DNA of 64,000 nt from Toxoplasma gondii ME49 (lineage: Eukaryota > Apicomplexa > Conoidasida > Eucoccidiorida > Sarcocystidae): NCBI RefSeq assembly GCF_000006565.2, contig NC_031475.1, positions 3,621,189 to 3,685,188 of the forward strand, given 5' to 3'. The first letter of the stretch is position 1; every line of letters starts with the position of its first letter. Below the pieces are notes generated by a model that worked only from the letters and a program-made list of their open reading frames with translations, did not search any database and had not been told where the DNA came from. The position numbers were made by a program, and so were the translations under genes. This document shows positions 37,605-49,565 of the stretch, in pieces.

Positions 37605-40600
37605 ATGTCGGAGGGTAAATCGTTGCCACCTGAGGTGTACATACACCTGGCCAGGGAAACCGACAGTTTCAGGGAGCTCTGTCGCCGCACTTTTTCCTCG
37701 TTTTCAGAGACTTTCGCGGCAAGAAAAGCAGAATTTCTCCTTCTCGCGTGTCTCTTTCCTGGAGGTGGGCTCTTCGTTTCCTGCCGCGAGCTTCTCGCTG
37801 CATGCAGAGAGAAAACCGGCCGCGTCGACGCGTGGAAAAACGCGTTTCTCTGCGACAGTGCTCAAACGGAAAAAAGTGAGTGTGCATGCCTCCTTGGCAG
37901 CGAGAGAGTGGAGAAAGGGAGAAAACTCTTCTGTTTGATTTGAGGCAGACGAAGGACTCGAAGAAACAAAGGCAGTCTTCGTCTCTCCTGTGTCCAGGAC
38001 CTTCTCTTGCAGTGTGCTCCGCGTGTGAACATCGAGGAAACGCATGCTGCAGAGAAACAGTGGAGTCCTTCCGTCTCTGCTTTCAGAAAAGGCTTCTTTT
38101 TCGTCTCTTCGTCGTCTTCTTTCTTTCTTGCCGCGCGTTCTTCGCCTGTCTCGGTCCTCTTTCGGCGACCGTCTCTACCAAGACTCTGCCGGCGAAAACG
38201 ATGCAGGCGGAAGCGGAGACAGCGGAAAACAGAGCAGAAGAGAAGTGAAAACCAGACAAGAACCACGAAGAAAGAACTCAAGGAAACATGGCGAGTCTGC
38301 GCGTGGACCCTGCCTGGGCTCTCCACCCTCGGGCATTCCTTCATTCGAAAAAGAAAAGAGCTCCTGTTCTTCCTCCTTCCGTCTCTTCTTCCCTCGCTTC
38401 GCACAGACCTCGAGACCGGCCGCCACTCGACGTCGCCTCCTCGTCCCCCCCTCTCTCCCTTCCTCTCTCCCTTCCTCTCTCGCCTTTGTCCAGTTCCTCG
38501 TTTGCTTCTCCGACCGTCTCTCCTCTGTTCCGGAGATCTCCGCTCCCCTGTTCTCTCTTCTCGCCTGCGCCAGCAGCTGGAAGCCACCGCGCCCTCAGAG
38601 TTGGCGCGTCGACCGTCTCGACTGCATGCAGCGGAGACAGAGGCGACTGTCCAGCGAGAGCTCCAGCCGAGGCGAGAGACGCACGACCTCTTCTAGCTGG
38701 AAAACATGCCGGCGAATTCAGAAGAAATCTTCTGCTGCCTCTGATATGTACTCGCACTCCTCCTGTCGGCGACGAGGCCTGGGCGACGCAGTTCAAGGAC
38801 CTCCAGGGAAAACGCGAAGGCCGAGCGGCGGCGCTGTGGGTGAGAGCCTTCAGAGAAAGAAGACGACGTCTCGTGAAGCAATCCTTTGGTCTTTCGAAAC
38901 TCCGCTTCTCGCTCAACCAACCACACTGTGGAGATCTGACAGACACGAGCACACACTTCAAATACTTCCCTCGATAATTTTCCACTCTCCAAATGCTGAG
39001 CACCCGAAACCTTCATCCTCTCTACGCATGCCTTGCATCTGTCATCCCCTGCGAACGCTTCTCTGTATATCCCCTTACTCGCATATATATATATATATAC
39101 AAATATATATATATATATACTTGTATATAACCTTATATATATACTTATATATATATATATTTATATATATATATATATATTTATTTATACTCTTAGAATT
39201 TTATATTCATGTGGGGTCCGCAGGCATTTACATGTATCTGTGTCGTGGATATCTCGACATTTGTGTGTTCGGAACTGTCATGTCACTGCATTTCTGAGGG
39301 ATCTTCGGGGAAGGTACGCCTCACGTTTCAATCTCGTTTTCTCTTTTGGGGTCGTCTCTCTCCTCTCTTGTTCTCGAGAAGAGAGTCCCCGAATTCTGCA
39401 GTTCGATGGACCTCTCTCTTTCCTCGATCCTCTCGTCACTTTCGTTCCGATAAACGGAGTTTGGTTTTCTCTTCTTTCTTTTCCTTTCTCCACCTTTTCA
39501 GCTGCAAGCAGTAGCCGAGACCGCCTCGCCGCTCTCAGTTCTCCTAGCGGCCTCGGCATTGCAAGAGCGCAAGTGGTTGCTCGGCGAAGGCGAGGAGGCT
39601 GCGTCGTTGAATGCGAAGAAGGAAAACTCGAAGAAGAGCTGTGTAGCTTTGCAGCGAATCCAGGAAACGCTCCTGCGCAACGCCCACAGCTTCTCGGACG
39701 CCTTCTTCGTCCGCACACTCAAACTTCTCTTCTCCCCCGCCTTCGCTCTCGCCGCCAGCGAACGCGCTCTGCTGGTGACTCAGCTCGACCAACGGCTCAC
39801 TTCGATGCATGCGTCTCTCCTCCCACAGGTCGCTTCTGCACTTACGCAAAACCGTGCGAGTCGCAACGCTGCCCTTTCAGCATCTGCCTTCTCTTCTTCT
39901 TCGATCTCTTCATCTTCTGCTTCGAGTGCTTCTTCTCCTTCTGCTTCTTCTCCTTCTGCTTCTTCTCCTTCTGCTTCTTCTCCTTCTGCTTCTTCTCCTT
40001 CTGCTTCTTCTCCTTCTGCTTCTTCTACTTCTGTTTCTTCACCTTCTTCTCCGTCGCCTCGAGAGGACTTCGTCCGTCGGCGTCTGTTTGCCCGGCTTCT
40101 TCCGTTGCTTCTCTCCGACGCCCGAGACAGTCTGTTCTCTCCGCTCGCTCCTGCTTCCCTCTTCTCTTCTTCTTCTCCCGCGTCGCATGTTCCGTGTCTG
40201 TCTGGAGAGACGGCTCTGGGCTCTGAGGCCTCGCTCGAGACTTTCCGGACTTCCGAACGCGTCACGGCCTGCGTTGCGAGTTGTGGAAGGCTTCTGCCTC
40301 TTTCAGTCGAGCAGCGGATGGACCTGAAAGGCCTTCTGAAGGCGCTGGTGCGCGACGTCCGCGAGAGACGCCCAGCGAAGAGGACCGGGGAAGACGCGGA
40401 ACAAGCTGTTGCGTCTCTACGCAGCGAACGGCGGCGAATCGCGTCCGAGACACACACATCCCTGGAGTCTTCTCTCGAGCGAAAACAAGGAGCATGTGAA
40501 CAGAGGAAAAGAGAAAGTGAAGCGCCCGACGTCGAGGTCGAGAGAGGCCAAATCAACGCGTGGATCCACATGACAGAACTTCCCTCAAAATCGGGTCCAG

Positions 40601-43600
40601 ACGGGAAGTACATCTCCTCAGCAACTTCCTCGCCTTCCAGCTTCTCCTCTCCAACTTCTACCTCGTCGTCTTCTGCTCCTTCGACTTCGGCTGGTGAAGC
40701 TGCGTTCTCTGCAGCCTCTGAGTCGTTCGCATCTCCCCTGGCTCCCCCAGTGTCGCCTTCCGTTCCTCTCTCGTCGGAAGCGTCTGAGGGCTCCTCTGCA
40801 GATCCTGAGGTCGCCCAGCGCGTCCGCGAGGCGCAGCTGGCGGGAGAATTGCTGCATCTGCCACTGGCGATGGCGGCGCTCGGCTCTGCAGACGCTTTGC
40901 TCTTTTTTGACTGCGTGGAAGGAGTCTACAAATTTCTTCCGCGATACTCCGACGCCCAGCTGGCGACCTTCTGTCGCCGCGCCGCGCTTGTCCAGTTCGA
41001 GAAAAAGGATGAAACACAGCCCGTTGACGGTGAGGAAGATTCCTTTTCCTCGAGGAAAAAACCGACAAAGCGTAGAAGCTTCTTGCGTCTACGCGCGTGA
41101 GTTCCGCTTCTCCGATCAACTACGAACAGACAACTCTTTCTCGCATGTTTTTACGCAGTTCCGTGTGCCTCGTATTTGCATGCTTCGTTTCTCTCTCTCT
41201 CCCTCCCTCTGTCTCCCGTGCTGAAGGCCAACACACTCGGCTTCTGTCAAGCAGACTCAAGTTCATGACTTGGCATCTTTCTTCGCTTTCCACCTTTTTG
41301 CGGTGTCTCTGTCTCTTTCTCAGGCTTCCATCTCTTCACACTTTTTCTCCTCGACCGCATGCCGACGATGTCTCCACCTCGTCAGGAGAAACTTGCCGCT
41401 GTCTTGGCCGCGTTTGTGGGGAACTGTCCACCCCACCTTGCAGCTTCTCTCTCCCTCCTCGCGTCGTCGTTTCTCATTCACATGCATCCCAATGTCATCC
41501 GAGGCACCGGTCAGACTCTGCCCTTGGCTTGCATGCACCGTTGTCCTCCGCTCTTGCGCTCCTAGGTCTTTTTTTTCTGCTCTCCCTTCTCTGTGGTGCG
41601 TTGTGTAGGCCCGTGAGTCACAAACATCCGACTTCCAGTATGGCGCCTGCCTGTGTACGTTCGGGACGCGTTACATGCATCTCTCCTTTCTTCTCCACTC
41701 TCTGAATCTCCCTTCTGGCAGCCTCTCTCTCCCTGCGTCCTGCGTTTCTCTCTCTGATAGTCTCCCGTTCCCTGCTGTCTCGACTCTCTCCCTCCCTTCC
41801 TCTCCTCCCTCGACGTTTCCTGTTCCTTCTTCATCTTGTCTCTCTTTTTCTGGATTTTCGCAGGCAACCTGTGGAGCGGGGTGGATCCTCTGAACGCGCC
41901 TTCTCGCCGTTTTCCTCTCGCGATCTCGAACGCGACGTTTGCGACTCTCATGTCTCATCTTTCGCGCATCTCCTCTCTCTTTCTGTCGCCTGCCGCGTCG
42001 CTGTCCTCTTCGTCTTCCTCTTCCTCCGTGGAGACAAAGAAGCTCCTGGCCGCCCTACGTGTCTACCGGCGCAGCCTGGAGCGCGCTTCCCAGGAGAGAA
42101 GCGTCCTCGCTTCCTTGCATGCATGCGACTTAATCAATCTCCTTGAAGCGACGCTGCGGCTCAAGCACCTCGCGATTCGCGCGCCAGACGGCAAAGCCAA
42201 GCCTGGCGTGGACGACGACGCAGGCGAGGCCTCAGAGCAGATGGCTCGCGTCTTCACTGATCTCCTCAGTGCGCTGCACAAGGTGAGAGAAGATTGGCAA
42301 CGGGAACAGTCGCTCTTCGGCGTCCTGTCTTGTTCTCGTCCTTCGTAATAATGGACCTTTCGGTTATCAACCAGCTTGTTCTCGGCTCTAGGTCTGTGGC
42401 ACTGACCACCGTCTTTTGAGACACAGCCTGTCCAGTTGACTTTCATGACCTCTTTGGTATTCAAAGGTTGATGTCCTCTCGTCTCCCCAACTCTCACAGT
42501 CGCGTTGTTCTCGCGTTGTTGTAATAACCGCTCCATACAAAGCCTCGAACGTTGTCTTGACACTCTAGCATTCCCTTTTCACTCGCAGGTTCGACTGCAT
42601 GTCTTTGAGCTGTCTCTCGCTGCTATACTTGTCTGTTTCTACGCTCTTGTTCTGCATGTTCTGCATGCAGAAGGCGTCCTCCCTCACAGTCGGCGACGCG
42701 GAGGCGCTTCTGGGAGTCCTGAACCTTCTCGGCCAACGTTCAGTTTCCCCGAAGAAATCGAAAACTGTATCACGGCCTGTGTCTGTCTCGCCTGCCACAG
42801 CTGGCCTCCTCGCGCGCCTCCTCCACATCGCCATCACCCGCCCAGAGAAACGAGACAGACCTTCTTCAGTTCATGTCTCGTCCGGTTCTCCAGTGAATGC
42901 TTTAGTTCATTCCGACGCACTGCAGGGACCGCAGATCTTCCCTGAACTTCAGGCAAACGTCGCGAGTCCTCAGGAGCGGCTCTGGACAGACACGGTGCCG
43001 ACGCGCGGGCAAGAAAGTCTCCTCAGTGTCAGGCCGCTCTCGTTCACTCAGTTTCTGTCGGAGACATCCAGAGGCACTTCGGGACTTGCAGGCCTCGGCG
43101 ACGAGCGCATCAAACAGCTTCGCGCGGCGCTGCAAATCCTTCTTCCTAGACCTCTCGAAGTCTTCAAGTAACAAGCCAGCTGTCGGGAAAAACGCACAGA
43201 AATGGGTACACGGGTGACAGCATTCTCAAATGTATATCCAGAGAAAATGCATATATGTATATACGTGTATATATATATATATAAACATATGCATGCGTGC
43301 ATACGTCTACAATATACATGTGATTGAGCATGTAAATATAAATATATAAATATATCTCTTTATCTATGGGTATAAGCTATAGATGGGCATGAATGGATTG
43401 AGGGAGGGATCACGACTGTCGAGTTTCGCTGAACGAGTTCGATTTAAGTGCCTTCTTCCAAAGAAGAGAAAACCTTCAGACACTGGTGTGCAGCGCACAC
43501 AGTTCGCTTTCAGAGTTTCGTCCGCTTCCTGTTCCTGGCTTCGACCATCTTCTGTCGCTGGCTGTGCGTCGAAAAATGCGTTTTAACTCTGTGTCTGAGC

Positions 43601-44469
43601 GTTGTGACCTTCGCTGGGGGAGCGTCTCGCATCGGTCGCCATGGCTTCGATTTTCTCTGTTTTCGGCTTTTCTCTTTCCTAACTTCCCGAGTTTCACTTT
43701 TCTTCTTTCGACGTTTCCTTGACTGAATCGTTTCCCCCGTTTTTTTCAGATTTCGTTTCGATTCTCCTTTTTTTCCAGATCTAGCGGCTTGCCTGACGAC
43801 GTCCTCGCGCTGCTGCTCTTCTCGGTCGAGGCAACCTCATGGCTGCTCAGCGAAGTCGGGGCTCTCCGGACTTCCTTTTCTCGCTCCGCGGCCGCGCTGT
43901 CGCGGTTTGCGAGTCCGCGGCTCTCTGGCGTCTCGTTGGACGAAGGCGAAGAAGCAGAAGAAAAGGAAGAAGGAGAGAGTGAAGAAGCGAACGGCAGAGA
44001 AGCTGCTGCTCTGATGCTCTTCGGGATCACGCGGCAGACTCTGGCAGGGGCGTTCGGAGTCTGTGGTATGATGCTCGAGGAGATGCAGGCGAAAGACAGA
44101 AGAAGGAGTAGGCAGAGCTACTTTTCTCCATCTCTTTTTGCTGCTTGCGACCGTCGCGTCTCTCTCTTCTTGGGAGTCGTGGCGTCTTCTCTCTCGACTT
44201 CTCTGGCGCGTCTCTCCCCTTTGCCGGTGGTCACGAGGCGTTTCAATCTTTAACTCCCAGCTCTTTTTCCGTCTTTCCATCAGGTCTTTCAACGCTTGCT
44301 TGACCCCCGAAGACAACATATACCTATGCACCACGCTTGGCGGTTGACAAATCTGTCGTCCGACGAGAGACTCTCTGGCCATTTTCAGATACTTTGTGCT
44401 ACACAAGGAGCTGTTGCCTCTTTTATACATCTCACTCGACTTCATAACCTACCCCCCATATATACACAC

Positions 44470-44528
<59 letters not shown>

Positions 44529-45432
44529 TATATGTGCAAGTATACATGCACATAGATCGACTTGAGTGTGTTGGACAGTATGTGTGTATGTCGGAGGGCG
44601 TATGTCAGTTTGGCTTCTCTCTCCAGCTGCAGATCTCATCTGTGTGTCTGCATCGCTTGCCCTGTTTCTGCATTTGTTGAGGCGGACTCGTCTATAAGCA
44701 TAAATCTCTGTAAAGAGTGTGCGTGAGGGATTGACGGATCAGGAGATCGACTCCTGTATTCTGGTGGAGATTTCTCTCTTGCCGATCATCGCCGAGCAGG
44801 TCGTGGGTCCTTTTCCGAGCTTGTTGCCGCGTTTCTGTGTTCATTCGTCCATCCGGTCTCGCATGCAAATGCCTGCACATGCAGCCGACAGTGTGGCGCC
44901 CCAGTATTTTGCGTCTCCTCTTTCTCTGTGCAGTTGCTCGCTTCCCGGCCAGTTCTGGCAGGTGATTTGGTCCGTTCTTCTGTTTCGTCCAGCGCATCTT
45001 GTCTGCGGACTGTTTCCTTCACTGTGCTGGAGCGTTCCCTCTTTTTCGTCCGCGTTTCCTCCGCCGTTCGTTCCTTTCCTGCAACGCCAGTGGAGTGTGT
45101 GTCGACCTGCGGTTCCCTTCTCTTCAGCTCAAGTGGTTGGCCTGACCTCTCGCTTGGCGCGTCTGCTCCCGGCAGACATCGCAGCCTCGACCGACCGGCG
45201 ATACGTCACCGAGGCGCTTCTCCGGACTCTGCCGGCCGACGTCGAGTCGCTCCGACTTGCGTGCGTTGCGCTGCTCGGACTGAGGGCGGTTCGGCGGCAG
45301 GAGACGCTTTTAGAAAAGACGAAACGCCGCAAGGAGAAGAGGAGACAGAACGCACTGCGTTTGGAAGTGCAGAGAAAGGCAGAAGACGCGGAAGGAGCGC
45401 TCGACGAAAACAGACATCTTCAAGAAAGCTAA
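37605..45432 (+). CDS. Large helical-rich protein of unknown function
   Basis: Not recognised as a named family. Start ATG at 37605 (MSEGKSLPPEVYIHLARETD). Phase-consistent exons: 37605-37875; 38087-38244; an exon ending 38839 whose start I could not place (about 38.55-38.75 kb); 39502-41029; 41324-41509; 41864-42282; 42671-43167; one from 43779 to about 44.1 kb. Further 3' pieces lie near 44.72-44.80 kb and 45.13 kb to the TAA/TGA region at 45432. Their joins are unresolved, and a candidate exon near 44.29 kb remains open. The residues are repeated amphipathic helices rich in Leu/Ala/Arg with spacing such as LLxxLxxxxxxxL, interrupted by Ser-rich low complexity, and a basic Lys/Arg-rich C terminus. 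This pattern resembles apicomplexan helical-repeat (HPR/RAP-like) organellar RNA-binding proteins, but no RAP motif was found, so that is only a guess. No clear signal peptide is present at the start. Confidence 0.6.
39083..39186. repeat. TA microsatellite in an intron of the helical-protein gene
   Basis: TA runs with ACTTGTATATAACC interruptions in the intron between 38840 and 39501. Confidence 0.75.
39931..40020 (+). repeat. Coding 15-bp tandem repeat, six perfect SSPSA units
   Basis: The 15-base unit TCTTCTCCTTCTGCT occurs six times without change, followed by one degenerate copy, inside the 39502-41029 exon of the helical protein. It encodes SSPSA repeats within a Ser-rich linker. The perfect repetition suggests recent expansion and likely length polymorphism between strains. 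Confidence 0.9.
44460..44533. repeat. TA and poly-T tract in a 3' intron of the helical-protein gene
   Basis: A TA run ends in about ten T residues; this is where the exon joins of the gene become uncertain. Confidence 0.7.
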
Positions 45433-46860
45433 ATACATGAAGCGTGATGGCTGGGCTCCACCCTCCGTGGAGCCTCCAGTGCATCCGCAATCTCAAAAAG
45501 TATCAATGCATATGTACACAAGCGTATCCAAATATATATATATATAATATGTATATATATGTTTGTATATGTTTGTATATATGTGCATCTTCACAGGTTT
45601 GTGTCTATGAACCTATGCCAGAATGGTGTGTGTGGGTATATATTTATGTGTCTGTGAGTATGCACAGGAATGGTAGATTTGTTTAAGAATGTGTGCATGG
45701 TGCAGGGAACAGAGACCAGCGAGGAGAAGGCGGTGGAGCGTTTGTCACCTTTGACGCTCGTCGTGTAACTCGGGATTTCTCAGGGTCACTGCAGACGCAA
45801 TGTGAAGCACTTATATCCAGATCCCTGACCGAAGCTGGTTCTCATCACTCTCCTGGCGGCAAAAGGCGAAGGCAACATCGACAGTCAGACAGTCACACGA
45901 TCGCCTTTATAGACATCCACATGCATATCTATAAATGTATATATATATATATATATGTGCATACAAAATACCTTTATACATGCATATGTAGGTATATACA
46001 TCGACATCAACATACACATATATAAATATATATACATCTGTAAATATCCAGATATATATATGTATAGATCGTTTTCACCAAACTCCACATTCGTAAATAT
46101 ATATATATATATATGGCTTTCTCACATAGATATACGTATATATATATATATATATATATGTGTATGTATATATGCAAGCATGCACAAATGTCTGTGCATT
46201 TATTTGTATGTGACCACATTCACACAACTGTTCATGTTGAGAGATGTATTTAAATGGAGCGGATCATTTTTTTCACTGGCCCTTTCCGTCTCGAATTCTC
46301 TAGAGAGTCGTGCTTGTGAGTGGAGACACCGGAACCGGTACCTCTTTGTTGCTAGAGAAAGCAAGAGGGACACCAAGTTTCTTACAAAGTGAGAGCTCAA
46401 CAGAAACCTAAAGGTTTTCACATATCTGCATATATATATGTATGTATATATATATATATATATGTCCACCAGATATAGGACGCGAGTATCACGTTCCCTC
46501 CGGCAGACAAGAAGAACTCAGTCACAAAACTCATCTACACATCACATGCATATATTTGCATGCAACATGCACGTATCTACGTGCACTGTATACATAGAGC
46601 ATGAATTTATATATATATATATATATAAATACATATACATACATGTGTAGTGGGTAGAGTCGTTGCGTGTTTGAGGAAGAGTGAAAGGCTAAGGAGTGCG
46701 CCAGCGTCCAAATTTTTTTCTAACCGAGTATCAACTTAGATTTACCGATGGACATAATTAATCCTTGTACGGTTTGTACCTACTTGACTCCTCAGTTTGA
46801 GCAGAACTGTAGTTTATCGGGACTAAAGTCAGCATAATCAATTAAAAGGTTTGTTCAGCC

Positions 46861-46894
46861 ACTGGTTCACCATCAACGACCTTGTTTCGACTTC
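46861..46894 (-). pseudogene. Fragment of organellar SSU rRNA 3' end (nuclear mitochondrial insertion)
   Basis: Read on the minus strand, 46894-46880 is GAAGTCGAAACAAGG, followed ten bases later by GTGAACC (46870-46864). This matches the near-universal small-subunit 3' end, GAAGTCGTAACAAGG...GTGAACC. Apicomplexan mitochondria have rRNA in short scattered fragments, and coccidian nuclear genomes carry many mitochondrial insertions, so a nuclear copy of such a fragment is the likely explanation. It is diverged and too short to act as a cytosolic rRNA gene. Confidence 0.7.
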
Positions 46895-47052
46895 GTACCG
46901 ACTGTGTTATTCTAGGGCATATATTACTCAGGCATGCAATACCAAAATCAGATAGCAACTGAAGCTAAACTCCCTGTTACACATTATAAAGTGGGATTTC
47001 TAGGTGTATACAAACTACCTTTTTATGGGGAGGCCCGGTGCATCAACATGTA

Positions 47053-47121
47053 AACGGCGGTTGTATTATGGCGGTCCAAAGGTAGGAAAAGCCTTGTCGG
47101 GTGATCATCGTCGTGCATGAA
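47053..47121 (+). pseudogene. Fragment of organellar LSU rRNA domain IV (nuclear mitochondrial insertion)
   Basis: The run ACGGCGG, then GGCGGTCCAAAGGTAG, then CCTTGTCGGGTGATC and CGTGCATGAA follows the order and spacing of the conserved large-subunit helix 68-71 region (bacterial ACGGCGG..., ACGGTCCTAAGGTAG, CCTTGTCGGGTAAG, TGCACGAATGG). The CGGTCC and TTGTCGGGT signatures are organellar/bacterial; the cytosolic eukaryotic version reads GACTCTCTTAAGGTAG...CTCGTCATCTAAT. The divergence suggests a mitochondrial rather than an apicoplast source. Confidence 0.85.
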
Positions 47122-47588
47122 AAAGTTGGTCCGAGTCTTCACATGTCGGGGTGTCTTTCGGAACGTTCGGCGGTTCAGCACTGCGGCTCTCAAGTGGAAC
47201 AAACAGAGAGACTTTTGTAAATGGAGGCTGCGGAAGAGTTTGCTCCAAGTGTGAAAAACCAGTAGGTTGTTTGTGATTGCAGCCCTCAACTGCTTGAGCG
47301 TACACGGTGCTGTCTGCGGCTGTTCTTGGAGTACTGAGGCTCTCGTAAATTCGGTGTTGTGTGTATGAGCTGAGTTGCCCGAAGGCCCTCAACGTCCGAA
47401 GCAGAAACTCAGATGGTGAAAACAAGAAACAGAGAAACCAAACTGTCGCATACAGCTGAAATCCCTTCATGTATGTCCGTCCACCTCGTTTCGCGTGATG
47501 GAGAAGTGCACGCACGTTTTAACATACAAATGCGCATACTGTGGGGTTGTTCTATGCATCTAAATACTTTCTATATACATCAATATAC

Positions 47589-47622
<34 letters not shown>

Positions 47623-49565
47623 AAGTTTGTATGTATGTGTAGAGACGTAGTCATGCAACTATATATCGATTCACATGCATAGGCGTTGTCTGTTCCACAT
47701 CGACATAGATTCCTGTTTCTCCATGGATGCCACAAACTGCTGAAGGAAATGTGTGTCGATACACAGAAAGAAATTCTTGTCTAAACAAGCGCGTGTACAC
47801 GTATTTCCTGACTAACACTCTGTAAGCAAGGTGGACAGAAGAAATGTCATTCGTCGAGTGAGCGACCTCTGCCACTCTCGCGAAAAGAGCGCGTGCAGGG
47901 GCTCGAAATCTTCGCTGGTTCAACATCTAAGAAGTAACTTTTTTCCGTCGCTGTCAAAACACGAGGGAGAACAACAATTCATCATAAATGTATTGCTTCC
48001 ATCTATATCTATACTTATAAGTGTATATATATATATATATATATATGTGCATATATGTATACTTATAATGTCTTCGAGTTGGACTGCGGGGTTCGTTTTT
48101 CAAGGTCTTTTTTGCTTGTTCCCAGTTTTGTTTTTTCAGCGGGGATTCACGAACACTGCTGTTGGCATGTCGGCGTAGAAACGTTTCCACGGTGACGTTC
48201 GTTTCCGGAATCGTCGATGTCCAGTTGCATCTACGAGCGTTCTCTGACACTGCAGCTGAGCCCCCTGACTCCCTCTCACGTCTATCCGCGTGCAAGGAGA
48301 CAGACACACCAGTCTGCATGCGCACATAATACGTTTCAGCGCTTCCTTAGAACGCATAAAGAGGTGAAGGTACGAGCCGAAGTACGAGTGAAAGACCTAA
48401 ATATCCAAGTGTGACTCGTAGAACACAACGACCGATGTGGAGTAAGCCAGTGGGACATCCACACTCTGCTCGATATCGAGCAGGACAAGAGTGAGTGCCA
48501 TTTTTTCTGTCACACTTGAGCCCGTGTGTGTGTGCAAGTGATTGGATCTACAGCAGAAACTAACTTGTCCTGCAGTTCGATCACAGAGAGACCCACTGAG
48601 AGCCGTCGCATTTCCAGGCCCCTTTGTCCCTGCAGATTTCGTGGAAAGCACAGAGTTCGCATGTCTCGCTGAACGTTATCAGCTGACCTGAAATCCCGTG
48701 AATTGTGACTGATGGCTGGCAGGTTCGGTCGCTGGTGTCACTATCCTGTGCAGAGCACCTGGCATTTTCAACAAAACTGGTTCTGACGGCTGCGCGAGAC
48801 GCGAGCGTTCTGCTAGCTGTGCATGCCTCGTCTGCGTGTGACGTTCTGTCATTTTTTTCTAGTCGCATCGCAGGGAAGCCTGAACCTGAAGTGCTTGAAG
48901 AGGGAGGTATGACAGCAAAGAAGCGAAGGACATAAATTGGAAGGGAAACCGCGGAACGCGGATGATGGCCTGAAGTTTGTCCACGGCTGGAGACCGTACA
49001 AGCGTTTTTCCCCGGACAGACAAGGTGTTGTTCCACAGCGGTGTGCGGGAGTTCGCAATAGAGACGGAGTTTCACCTGTTTAGCTTTTAAAACGGAGTTT
49101 GTTCGATGCAGAAGGAATTTCTTTCGCGCAAACGCTTTATCGCGGCCGTTTCCTTGAATGTTCGTTCGTCGTTTTCCCCAAGGAGGCGAAAACTCTCGAA
49201 ACCTCGGAGCGGCTGGTTGCTCGGCTGTCCGTGCTTCTCGCGGGTGTGAGCAGTCACGTCCGCCTCGTCCGGTTTCTCCCGCTTTTCTTTCCGCGGATTC
49301 TTCTGTCAGTTCACTTCGCCTTCCAGACACGTTTTCGAAAGACTGTTTTCTCTCCAGTTTTCTTCCGTGCAATCCGCGCATTCTCTCTCGCTAGCGAAGC
49401 GTCCAGACCCCCTCTACACCTGCCGCGCCGGCTTCTCGTCGCAGTTTCGTCGTTGCGTTCGCGCACCCTCTTCCCCCCTTTCCAGCTCTGTTTCGTGGGA
49501 TACCTTTGTGCCCTTGTCTTCTTGAAACTCTTCTTTAAACCGCGCCACACTCCCCCGCCGCCACG

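Larger units (their letters stand above)
45433..49565. other. 4.1-kb spacer before ClpB with mitochondrial-derived island
   Basis: Many TA/TATATG microsatellites (about 45530-45590, 45936-46165, 46430-46460, 46605-46645, 47587-47612, 48016-48050), then a lower-GC island at about 46690-47130 that carries mitochondrial rRNA pieces (listed separately). From 47.1 kb to 49.5 kb the sequence is mixed, with no recognisable gene; it should hold the ClpB promoter and 5' UTR just before 49566. Confidence 0.6.

Noticed and set aside
47053..47121. Possible real (nuclear) 28S rRNA gene
   Set aside because: The signature is organellar/bacterial (CGGTCC, TTGTCGGGT), not cytosolic, and no other 28S domains flank it.
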